64,000 nucleotides of DNA from Apus apus (Eukaryota > Chordata > Aves > Apodiformes > Apodidae), in the NCBI RefSeq assembly GCF_020740795.1, contig NC_067283.1:130792568-130856567 (forward strand). The letters run 5' to 3'. A model generated the notes under the pieces. It worked only from the letters and a program-made list of their open reading frames with translations. It made no database searches and had not been told where the DNA came from. Position numbers and translations under genes: made by a program. Positions 50,311 through 63,200 of the stretch are shown piece by piece. Position 1 is the stretch's first letter. Every line of letters begins with the position of its first letter.

Positions 50311-51256
50311 CTCACAAGAATGAGACATCGTTAGATAAGAATTTACACTTCCGAGGAATGTAGGTTATTTCTCAGAAATTACAGAGACTCTCATACTCTG
50401 GTGGTTCTCATCACACAGCTTTTGGGCTGTTTATATCTTTTGTTCTTAAAGAGCCATTTTCAAACATGGCTCTCTCCTATTTGCAAAGGAAACATGCAGA
50501 GAAAGAAGCTGCCCTTGCCTCTCTCTCCCCCTTCCCAAGAAACCAAAATTAAATTGCTTGTTGCTGCTGCAAATAATTGTGGTATCTTTTTCTGAATTTA
50601 CAAGAGTGTTTCTAGTCTAACTGTTGGCTGCTTAAACAAATATTTAAGGTCTGAAGACATAATAGGGCAAAAGTAACTGAATTTTAGAATTGAAACATTT
50701 GTTTAAAATCTGCCATCACACAAAATTGGTGCTTGGCTACAAACAACTTGATGTCACCAACCTAAAAAATATGAAGAAGCTTGACCTTATCAATATTAAA
50801 TAGTTCTTGTTTACTCAAGCACAAATTCAGCGTTTGGTCTAACTTATTTATGAAGCCTTCAAAAACCTCCACCTGAAGATAAAACTGACAATATACAAAA
50901 ATCTATTTAACAAAGTATTTCTGAGAAGAAAAGGTGCCTTTTTTCCCCAGAATAGCACTGACAAGTGAACATCAGAAATAAATAGCCTACAATGAAACCC
51001 TAAGTATTTATGGGATTTTACTGAGCATTACTCTGAAGAAAATAATGTCAGGCTCTTGAAAACATGCAAACCTTAAATACCAAGCAATGAAAGAAACACT
51101 TCTTTTTCTTTAATAAAAGCAAGACTTAAAAACAAGTCTTACAATAAGAATTGTTCAAATGGTCACATGTAGGTATATATTACACACTTTTATCAGCCAA
51201 CCTAAGGAACAGAAAGCAGATTTTGCTAGAGAATCACCGTAAATTTGGGTCACAAT
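50311..51256 (-). other. Probable NBN 3' UTR / flank
   Basis: Sequence downstream of the NBN stop on the - strand. ATTAAA (- strand) at 51109-51114 is a possible proximal poly(A) signal about 145 nt after the stop. No other feature is recognised. Confidence 0.45.
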
Positions 51257-51287
51257 TTATCTTCTCCTTTTCACATTAGGATCATAT
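51257..51287 (-). CDS. NBN: NBN terminal exon (exon 16), coding part
   Basis: The acceptor is TTGCAG. It completes the codon for Arg and encodes YDPNVKRRR, then TAA. The human end is YNPYLKRRR (from memory). The 3' UTR continues leftwards. Confidence 0.93.
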
Positions 51288-54200
51288 CTGCAACAAAAAA
51301 GAAAATTTGCTACAATCAGTGATATTCAAAGTTAGTACTGTGATGTAAATAGCTGTATTATATATTCCTAACAAGGGATTAGTCAGTGTTCAGTCCTTTC
51401 CCTGACTGCAGTTCTGTAATTAACTAGTTGCTAGCTACAGTTTGACAAAAGGATGCGTAAGATAGAAACTGTGCATGAACTAGAGCTAACCTTTACTAAA
51501 ACTGTCACTGACTTCTTAGCTACTTAAAATCTTCAAATCCTGAACAAGCTTCTCCAAGCCTTGAACATACCAATGCTAAGTTCCTCGCTAAAATAAAATT
51601 TTTAAAAAAGTCAAAAAGGGGAGGAGGGAGAAGGGAGTACTGTATATTATTCACAGCAATGTACAACACTTGGCTATAGCTCATTCAGGCAAAATCCTTC
51701 CACTGCTTCCTACTCCTACATAAAACAGGTCCTTGGCTTACCTTCCTCTTTACATTAGCTTCTGATTGACTTTCAGTAATTTACATCTACTTTATGGATA
51801 TAGAATCATAAATGGTTTGAGTTGGAAGGGATCTTAGAGATCATCTAGTTCCAAGCCCCTGCTATGGACTGGGACACACTCCCACAGGTTGCTCAGAGCC
51901 CCATTCAAACTGGCCTTGAACACTTCCAAGGATGAGGGTTCCACAACTTCCATGGGCAACCTGTTCCAGTCTCTCACCACCCTCACACTGAAGGAATTTC
52001 TTCCTAATGTCTAACCTAAATCTACCATCTTACAGTTTTAATCCACTACCTCTTGTCTTCTCACTACATGTCCTTACAAAAAGTCCCTCCCCAGCTTTCC
52101 TGTAGGCCCCCTTCCAGGTACTGGAAGGCCACTATGAGGTCTCCCCAGAGCCTTCTCTTCTCTAGGCTGAACAATCCCAATGCTACCAGCCTGTCTTCAT
52201 AGGAGAGGTGCTCCAGTCCTCTGATCATCTTCATGGCTCTCTTCTGGACTCGCTCTAGGAGCTCCATGTCCTTCTTGTGTTGGAAACTCCAGAACTGGAC
52301 ACAATACTCCAGATGGGGTCTCACAAGAGCAGAGTGGAGGAGCAGAATCACCTCCCTTGACCTGCTGACCACTCTTCTTTTGATGCAGCCAAGGACACAG
52401 TTGGCTTTCTGGGCTGCAAGTGCACATTGATGGCTCATGTTGAGCTTCTCATCAACCATCATCCTGAAGTCCTTCTCTTCAGGGCTGTTCTCAATCCATT
52501 CTCCACCTAGCCTGTGTTTGTGCTTGGAATTGCCCCGACCGAGGAACAGAACCTTGCGCTTGGCCTTGTTGAACTTCATGAGATTTGCACAGGTCCACCT
52601 CAAGCTGGCCAAGGTCCCACTGGATGGCATCCATTCCTTCCAGTGTGTTGAACACACCACAGAGGTCGGTGTCGTCAGCAAGCTTGCTGAGTGTATACGC
52701 AATTCCACTGTCCATGTCACCAAGAAAGATGTTAAACAGCATCAGTCCCAGTACTGACACTTGAGGAACACCACTTGTCACTGGTCTCCATTTGGACTTC
52801 AAGCTGTTGACCACAACTCTTTGAGGGTGACCATCCAGCCAATTCCTTATCCACTGAGTAGTCCACCTGTCAAGTCCATGTCTCTCCAATTTTGAGATGA
52901 GGATGTCATTCAAGACAGTGTCAAACGCTTTGCGTAAGTCCAGGGAGATGACATCAGCTGCTCTTTCATTATCCACCAATGCTGTAACCCCATCAGAGAA
53001 GGCTGCCAAATCTTTCAGGCATGATTTGCCCTTAGTGAAGCCATGCTGGCTGTCACCAATGTCCTCCTTAATTTTCATATGCCTTAGTATAGTTTCCAGG
53101 AGAACCTGCTCCATGATCTTGCTGGCCACAGAAGTGAGACCAACTGGCCTACAGTTCCCTGGGTCTTCCTTTTTTATCTTTTTAAAAATAGGGGTTAAGT
53201 TTCCCTTTTCCAGTCAGTGGGAACTTGACCAGACTGCTGAATATAGCAAATAGTTAACTTATTTACTGCAATACACCTATACTGACACTGCTTGACACTG
53301 CCATTCCTTGGCCTTCCCTTTCTCTCAATTTGTGTTTTATCTCCCATAATCCTGTGTCACTTCTTGGAAATTCTGACGTGTTTTGTATTCATGCATGAAT
53401 AACTTACGGACACAACTGAATGATCAGGCAGTTTCAGTCCCACTAATTCTATTCTCATTCATCAAGATTTTTTTTTTGCATAGACAGGAAAATGTGACAA
53501 CTTGTGAGCCAGATGACATCACTGCATAACTAGAAAGGTATTAGAAGTCACTGCTGCTGCTACACAGTTTGGACTTCTGGCAAAAATGAGACATGTACCC
53601 TTTGGAGGAAATGCTCTATGATTAATAGTGAAAGCTGTTTCTCAATGGCTCTTACACATGTTGTGTCGTACCAGGTTGCTTTGATATAGGTTTGGATAAA
53701 AATATCCTTCTTCACCATACACATTTTTCTACCTAAATGCACATTTTTTTTAGTGTTAGCCAAATGTGTGGTAGGTGAGAAGTCCAAGAGTGGTTGCTTG
53801 TTTCTTGACATCAAAACTAAGAAAACAATGAAATATTTGCTAAACTAAATGAGATCCTTACTTAAAGTGTCAAAGCATTTATTCAAATTTACTGCTACAG
53901 CATTGCAACACGAGTCCTAACATCTAAGTGTGTCCTGAAAACCAAATCCTATTTTAAGGGTGAGAGGAAGGATAGGGGACAAAGATAGGCAGGTAGGAGA
54001 AAGAGATGATACATGACAGAAACTTGCCATCAGGACACCCAAACAGCTTCAGCCCTGCCTGTGACTGTCTATGGCCATGTCTATGAAGATGACTGACAGT
54101 CACGAACATCTTTTTTATGTAATCTCCCCCACCTCACTTCCAGCCATTTTCCATGTTAAATAAAGCCAGGATGATGTGTTCCAGACAGAAAGTAATCAAA

Positions 54201-57200
54201 AAACATTATCAGAGAAAGGAAACTGTACAGTGCCTGTGGCCTGAAACAGAAAGAAGACTACAGAAATTCCACTACTGTGAGTGAATGCACAAAGAAACAA
54301 AAGACCTTGCTGGGAACAGGGAGCCAAGGATACAAAGGACCAGTACTAAACATAACTCATTTATTTGTAGTCTTGGCATACAGTGTAATATGCCTTCCCT
54401 TCCTCCTCTATCTCAGTAAGTATTCAGCACCAGTTGAGGGCACAGCTTTTCTGTCAAGTTTATCTTTACCTTGGAGTACTGCACGACTCTTTCTAATGGC
54501 ATGTTCAAATGCAATTTTCATGGGAAATTGCAGCTGTTAACATTATGCCAAGTAGTTTTATTCAGGATTAAGTACAAAGTTAGAAGTAGGTTACAAACTG
54601 CTGAACATTAAATTATGTGGTTTAATATTTTTTACTGTGGAAACTTCTGCAAGTACAACTGTGCTAAATAAATTGGAGGCAAATACTTTCATAAGCATGA
54701 ACACACATTTATTATCTAAGTTTCCACTGTTGTGTTTTGAAAGGTAAAAATTAATCAAGATATTTTGAACCAGTTAATATTCCAGCACAGGAATCAAGGT
54801 GTACCATTTATAAATGTCTTCATAACTGACATATATTTAAAGGCTCTATTGCAGATGTAAAAATTGGATAAAGTGCCAAACTTGGCTTAGTTCTGTTTTT
54901 ACTTAGGAAGTGGTTATAAACCATTAAATTAGAGTGAAAGTAAGTGGACAGGAAATCAGCTGAACAGGATGATTCTCTCTTTCAGAAGAGACATTAGGGA
55001 AAGAATAGACAAATGAAGTGAGTGTTATTGAAAGAAAACTGTTGAAACAGACTGTATTTAAGGGGACGTATGACTTATGGCAAAAGGCAATTGCAAATAA
55101 CCAAGGTGAACTTGGACCTGCCAAAGAAATCTCTCAAAAAACTCCTGTGATGTAACCACTGATTAAGACAGAATTAATGACTCTACTACAATGCCAGCAG
55201 CACAGAGTGATCAGTGTAAAAAGGCCTCCTCTCCTCAGTCTGAAAACTGGAAAGATGGTAAGGCATTCACAGGGAGATTCTAACAAGTTAAAAAAGGCAG
55301 CAGCTCTTTCATTATGATTGGGTTTGAAAGCAGCTTAAGGTCTGAAAAACTAGGCACACAGAAGGGCCACACTGAAGGACATACTTAGTTCTTTTTAAAA
55401 AAATTAGTTTCACTTTCTGGGAATTGTTACTTCAAAGATTAAAAAAAAATATATGTATTAAAAAAAGCAGTCCTGCCAATCACCTCTTCACAGAACTAGG
55501 ATTATGTTGCTTTAGCTCCCTCAAGTGATTCAGCACAGGGACACAAGTGCCACAGCCACAATGAAAAAGTGGAAGACCCCATCACTTTTTCTTGGGAGTT
55601 CAGATGACTGACTTAATTGTAAGATCAAAAAACTTAATTAAGCTCTAGCAAATGGTTATGGTGGAAAGCCTGAAACCTGAATCTCTTCCAGGCTTTGTGA
55701 ACAATCAAACTTGTGCATAGGAGACAGGAAACATCAACATTTGAGAATGTCTTTATTAAAAATAATTAAGAAAGCCTAAATGAAATTTGAAGTATAAGGC
55801 ATAAAAAAATTGAGGAGTTGATGAGTCATTCTGATATATTCCATACATGGAATTTTGAAAAGAATAGTCAGAGAAGTATTTTACAAAACTGAAATCTGTC
55901 CAAAAAAAGATGTGATGCAAATAATACATATTTTCTAAATACAAACATAAAGCTCTTACCTAAAGAGATCATCAGCAAGTGATTCTTCTCTTGCATGTCG
56001 GTTCTGTTCCTGAGAAAATAAGGTTATTCAATATTTTATGTTAGGATGAAGCGAATTAAAAATTTACAGGAATGATATATTCCGGCACTAACATAGTTTT
56101 TCCTGAAGAAATAATTTTTCTCAAACTAGTCAACTCAGTGCATATTCACATTAGGTAACATATTTCACTACTCAAGTTTGGTTACTGCTCCCAACTAACG
56201 GAATGGATTAGTTTGTCCAAGATACCAGTTTTGGCCAGAAATAATTTTTTTTGTTTTCAAGCATCATTAAAGAAACAGGGAAATTTTTATCTGAATATTA
56301 GTGTGTAAATAGAATTTTAATTAGCATTCTGTAAGCCCAAGGATTAAAAATATAGGAGATATTAAAAAAGTGTTAACAAAACAGGATCTTGATCAGGTTG
56401 TGGAAACAATATATGACTCATCAGCAACTATTTTAAAAAAATACTGGGAAACAAAAGTGCTAGAGAACTATGTGATAAAACACTGTAGTTTCTAGAACTT
56501 TTGCATACGAAGGTGAAGATTTTTATAATAGAAAAAAACAATTAAATTTATTCCTGCTATATCTCTTCAAACAGAATTTTACTCAGGTATTTTCTGTTCT
56601 GTTTAAGTGTAATATATCAATTGTACCATAGAGCACTTTGAACCTAGCTAACCATACAGCAGTTTTTCTTAGCTCCCTGTCACATTTTTAGAAGTAATGT
56701 GTTTCCATAATGCTTATTTTGCTTATTAATAAAAAGATCATTCTCTTTTAGGTTCTTGATTTTGCTTTAAATTCATATTTCTGATTGTATGAATGCTGCA
56801 TACAGAATTAATTCAAATAACCAGCAAAAAGATGAACCTTACCATTCACCTCTGACTTTGAGTAACTCTTCTAATGTGCATGTTCTTACGTCTGGACAGG
56901 TAACTCGCTGAGGTTTTATTTAAAAACAAAGCAAATCTAAAGCATTTCTGTAATGACCACTGGTTGGTATGACCACATACACCATTCAAATTTTGTTTGA
57001 TCATCTTTTAGAAATAATTCCATACCTCCATTTCTTGCCTTAACCATTCTTCTAGCTCCGAATTCTTTTTAGCATGGTGAGCAATCAAATCTGATCCTCC
57101 AATAATGTATGGAAGTTGTCCAGCTCCTGGATAAGTTACCTGTGGGACAATAAATTCTTACCATTGCAATACAAGGCAAGTACATTGCAAGTAAAGGGTC

Positions 57201-60200
57201 TGTTTCAACAAATTCAGAAAGTCTACTCAGGTATCACAGAACAAAATCAGTCTCTTCTCTGAATAACCTGGAATACTGTGTACAGTTCTGTTGCCCTCAG
57301 CACAAGAAAGATATGGACCTGTTGGAAAGGGTCCAGAGAAGGGCCACCAAGATGATCAAAGGGCTGGAGCACCTCTGCTATGAAGACAGGCTGAGAGAGC
57401 TGGGGCTGTTCAGCCTGGAGAAGAGCAGGCTCTAGGGAGACCTTATAGAAGCCTTCCAGTACTTGAAGAGGCCTACAGGAAAGCTGAGGAGGGGCTTTTC
57501 ATCAGATAACAATGATAGGACAAGGGGTAATGGTTTTAAACTAAGAGGGGAGATTCAGGTTAGATATTAGGAAAAAGTTCTTCTCTGTAAGGGTGGTGAG
57601 GAACTGGAATGGGTTGCCCAGGGAAGTTGTTGATGCCCCATCACTGGAGGGCTTTTAAGGACAGGTTGGACGAGGTTTTGTGCAACCTGATCTAGAGGTA
57701 GGATTCCCTGCTCATGGCAGGGGGCTTGGAACTTAATGATCTTTAAGGTCCCTTCCAACCTTAATGATTCTATGATTATTGGAGATCATCCTTAAGAGAT
57801 ATTGAAGTGAAAAAAGCATTTCCAGAGAGCTATTTACTCTCTCCTTTTACCAAAGGAAACAAACAAACAAAAAAAAGAGCTGAAGAGTTACATATGCTAA
57901 ATAAATCTGATAGTAAATTAAATGAAGTTTGAAAACATAAACTGATTTTTCCGGATAGATTCTATTTTATCATCCAAATGCATAAGAATCTATTATGAAG
58001 TAGTGGAGAAGAAAATACTATCAGAAACTGAAAATGTTATCTAAAAATGAGAGCAGACTCCCAGAAAGATGAAAGTCACATTATATGACTCTCATTCTCT
58101 ACATTAATAAATTTCTACTAATTTTATAGCACATATGTTTTAAACCATTTTTAATATAAGCTGAAGTGGTGGTTTTACATTGAACTCTAAGGATCTTCTT
58201 GAAATTATTATCAGAACCCAAGTAAGCAGTTATCTTACTTTTGTAAGATAACAGATTTAGTTCTGTTTAGAAATCCAAGATTTATTAGATAAAGTACCAG
58301 ACACTGAATCAGCAGATGTTTTATAGATAGGTTTTTGGAGAAGTCAGATTACTAGCTTTCGGAGTTACAGGCAGGCATCACTTAACTTATTCTAAGTAAC
58401 AGCTTATAACAGAGAACACAAGTATGTAAATATTCTTGCACAAGGTAACCCTTTGTCAGCTTGGTACTTCTTCAGTCAATTAGCAACATATTTGTTAACA
58501 GTATAATATGGTAATTAAATTGTTCCTTCTGTAGCTACTATCAATTTAAGAAGAAATATTTCATAACGTATTTCTACAACCTGAAGCCAGTACTTCTTAG
58601 TATTTTTAAACAGCGCCATCTTGTGGCCATTTCAAATACACACTAACCTTTCTGAACGTTTTGAAATTTTTCTTTCCCCCGTTGCTGGTATTTCCAGAGA
58701 GCTGACTGTCCTGTCTTGGATGGCTGACAACCAGTGATCTAAATTCAGTCAACAGAAGTCTGCTAGGAAGACTGCTAGAGTCATCATGAAGTTTGTTGTG
58801 GTTCTGATGTAAGAAGAAAAAGGAAGGAAGGCTTCAAATGTATAAAGAGACATATATACAGTATATCTAACCATACAAACTTCAGAGAAAGAAATTATGG
58901 AGCACAGCTGAGGCAAGAGTTAGGATTCCAAAAAGGTGAGGGGAAACAGTAACAGTGCTAGAAGCCCAGAAGATAGATGTACTCCTTGGCCTTCTTATAT
59001 GATACCAATAGAGGTGGAAGCTTAGTTAATTTATTTCTCTCATATTTACATCTGCTGAAAAGACAGCATCATTAAGAACTGCAGTAATAATTATGTCAAT
59101 GTAACTCATTTTCACCAGCATTTTACTTTAAGGTAAAGCTTCAAGTTAAAAAAAAAAATAACATTTTTTTTTCAATTTAACTAGTATCTAGGAATTACTT
59201 CTCCCTTCCACCTCGCCTCTTACCTGAACTAATTTAGCCAAGTATGCTTAGTCTAAAAGAAACTCCAAGGAGGACAAAGTTGAACATCTTCAGCTCAACT
59301 TTAGCCTACAGATTTACCACTGAGGCCAACTGTAGGACTGTTAAGATGGATATGATCAATGAAACAACTTTTTCTTATCCATGAGCATCCTGGTTTTGCT
59401 AGGATAGAACTACAGAATCAATTTTGTTTTCAGGGAAGATGCAACTTTTGAGAAGACGGCAGGATCCCATTCTGTGAGAACACAGTTAATAAGACACTGC
59501 TGTAGTTTGTGGCCAGCTAAGGAATGTGGGTTTCCACAGGGATCAGGGTCTTTAGTGCTTTTGAGCTAGCCTGGTGCTAGGGCTGGGAGGAGCCAAATGC
59601 AGGGCAGCTGACCCGTGCTGGCCACCAGGAGTATTCCATACCATAAACCACTTCCATTATCAATAGGTAAGTTTGCTGGGGACAGGGCTCTTCCTCAATT
59701 GCCACTCACTGTTCCTAGAACAACTCAGCCATCCTTCTGCCCCCCAGGGCCTTCTCTCCTGTTTGCTGTGACCACCATGCTCTGGCTGAAGCTGCAGTGC
59801 TCACAGTGTTTGGTATCTGGCATTCACTGCTAAGAGTGCACAGCTCACAGCCACTATATGGACTGAGTATAACTTGGTATTTCATATTAGTATTGGGATT
59901 AATAGCAGTTCTTATTATTATTTTATTAAATCTGTTTTCATGTCAACCCACATCTCCTTTTTTCCCGGAATTCTCCTTCTTGGGTGGGGAGGGATTATAG
60001 GGTGATAGAACAACCGCCTAAACACAGACAATGAGAATGTTCATATGTCAGCCAGTTTGCAAGGACATTTTGCTGCCTGGGGCTAGACCTATGTGGACTA
60101 AAAAGGAGGTCTGGGTCCAGGACAAGTTCACAACATTAAGCTATCTTAATTGACAACTCCAGCCCAGATGCAGTATCACTGTTTTATAGAAAAGTATAAA

Positions 60201-63200
60201 ATAAATGTCCCTTAATCTAAGCTGACCCTGCACTTTGGTATTCCTGCACAACATTCCTTTTTCTTGGACTATTTTTTTGGATGTATGTGAAAAGGTTTTA
60301 TTCTATCCCTTGTTGGCTGGCTACACTCTCCTTTATCTCTTCAGAATCCTCCCATTTCATTTCTGTTTAATCTCATTTCCCTTTACTTTGCCTTACTTCC
60401 ATTCTCAGGAATTCTTCCTCCCTTCCCCTCACCTACAACAGTTGCACACTACTATCAATCAGTGTACATTACATCTATTTTCTCAATGGTCCCTCACTTC
60501 CTTTCTATTGTGATCTCCTTAGATCAGACAAGGAGATTACCTTCTTGTCTGGTCTTGAAGCAGTAACCTAACAAAACCATCATAACAACTATTAACCACC
60601 TTGAAGAGTTAATAGTCACACTAGGTTTCGTTTCAGCTACCTTAAGTATCCATCCAAATGCCATTATACACTTGTTGCAGATGAACTACAGTTCTGTCTG
60701 TTCACAGACACTTAGTTGGATTGCACTATTCAAATTTACATGTGACTATTTTAAGAAGTACAATCTTCAGAACCTCCTTGACTCTGAAATAGGATCTACA
60801 AATACTACATTCTTAAAAGCAAAATTTTTATTAATTTTCTTAATGCTTCTCAAAGTTTTGTGTTCAAACGTAGAATTAACTGGTTTCTTACCAAGACAGG
60901 TGCCTCTTGCTTGATCTCACTTTCCATTTCTGAAGTTAGAATTGATCCAAGTTCCTCTTCCTTCTATTCGATTAAAAATTATTTAAAATGTAACACTGAA
61001 ATTAAATGCAAATTTAATTACTGAAAATTGTTTTCTGCTTTTTACAGTGGAACAAGCATTTTCAAATCCATATTAATATTTAGGCAAAAAAGAAACTGCA
61101 CTGTACTTTCAAATTTATATTACTTTATATACAATCTAACAATTGGGATTTTTTCTATTAAGAAAATTGCTATTATTCTATCACTTTTTAAATTTTTTCT
61201 TATACCAATAGCAAGTTTTGTCCATGTGTACAGTCTTCAAAGTCCTGCCAGGCTGTGGAAAAAACTTCTGAATATAAAAAGTAGCATTTTCAGTTTAATA
61301 TGGTAAGCATTCATGTGTGCAGAAAGGACATTTCATTACTAGGAGAGGAAAGCACAGAATCACAGAACAGAATCATAGAATGGTTAAGGTTGGAAGGGAC
61401 CTTAAAGATCATCAGGTTCCAACCTCCCTGCTATGAGCAGGGACACCTCACACTAGACAGGGCTGCAGAAAGCCTTTCTGAGTTTGAAAGCATTCTGCAG
61501 GTTGCTTTCCTCCTATAGTTTAAAACCAGACTTGCCTTTCATAAATTATTTTCAGTTGCTTAAAAAAATTAGGTGAGCTTTATGCACCCTATAGATTTTT
61601 GAGACAGTTACTCACATTCTCTGACTTGCCAGATACACAATATGCATCTATACTTAAAAACATAAGTAACAAATATGCCTGTGGAGCTTTATAATGCAAT
61701 TTTCTTCCTGGTCCACTGGAAATGTAATTTACATAAATAAAATATTAAACCACTCAAAGACTTCTTGTTAGCAAAAGTCTTTAAATGCACATCTGATAAA
61801 ATAACACTTCTGTTATACATAATGGTTTGTTTTCCTTCATGATTGAGACAAGAAGTTAGACTAGAAAAACTTCCCAGGCCATAAAAAGATTTGAATATTC
61901 CAAGCAGCCACTTTAGTCTCTCAGTACTGTCAAACCTGATAAGAAAGTACCTCCTCCCTGATACTATATAGAGCAATAAACAAAGATTCTCTACAATTAA
62001 AGACTTACTTGTCTTTTAAAATTTACATGTTATTAACAAAGAAATAGCATCATAACGAAGTTCAAAATTCACACTTTGCCAGAAACAAGCTCCAGTAAAG
62101 TAGCACAAGAACAGTGTTAAAGGATGCATAGACAGTTAGTAATTCTCATCTGATCAAAGGTATCTTGCAAATGCCAGTCACTCAATTATATATTCCAGCT
62201 TTACTGTTACAGTATTTATACACAGCCTACACTGTATAAAAATTGACTAGACAGTAAGCTTTAGTATCATTTTAATTGAAGAAAATTAAACCCATTCCTT
62301 CTCTCTTAATCCCCTCTTCATTGTTAAGTCTATTTTTACAGAGCTTTCAACACTGTTTTCATCTACCTACCTGCTTTTTTTTTTTTCCCCAAACTGGCTA
62401 CTTAACAGTAACTCAAAATCCATTGTTTTCTTCATTTACCTTAGAAAACTGCCTTATTCTCAAAACCAAAGCCAGAGAAATAATCAAGAAAACTAATCAC
62501 AAGCTATGTTTTGATTTTGTTCATTATGTTTTTGTTCTTTTTAAAGAGGACATTAGTGATTTGCATTGCCTCATACAGGAATTTTAATAATCTTTCATGT
62601 GACACAAAGATTCTGACTCAAAAGATGTTGGACACTACTGTGGAATTCAACAGAAGGGTTTAACTAAAGGTTTATTCAGAAAGTTTGTCACATAAATATA
62701 GTACAATTGAGTATTAATTTAGTAAAAATATCAACATGATAATTACCACAACAGACAATATCAGAAGTTTTTCTTGCACCAGGGATATACTACACTGTTC
62801 TATCTACAGTACTTCAAGCAAAAAGAGAGGTTAACTTTTAGAATACAAGCAGCTTTGAATTCACAAAGAAACAATGCCCTGAAGAATAAAAAAACATTTG
62901 AGATAGGTGTAACACTAAATGTTCACACATAATAGGTACATCATGTCAAATTTCAATTCAGAATTATTTGATAGGTTTAAGCAAACAAACTTTACAAAGT
63001 CACTTTCTGTATGCAGGCAGCCTCATCCTTAAGCCATTTGCATCCTTCTAGAACAATTGTAAATTTCAAGATCAGGCAGCGGAGAAGAATATAACTTACC
63101 AATATTTTACTCTCCTCTCTCTGCTTTACATTTACTTCTTGAACTCTGCTTCCTTTGGCTTCCAAACATCTTTTTTTTTGTATACTTCCTTGAGCTTCCT

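Larger units (their letters stand above)
51288..55959 (-). other. NBN intron 15
   Basis: A 4.7-kb intron holding a long CR1 (51801-53240). The remaining 53.2-55.96 kb is AT-rich with no recognised exon or repeat. Confidence 0.7.

Noticed and set aside
59501-60026. A 5-bp target duplication around the intron 12 LTR-like element
   Set aside because: Testing several plausible end positions gave no matching pair, so the element is reported without one.
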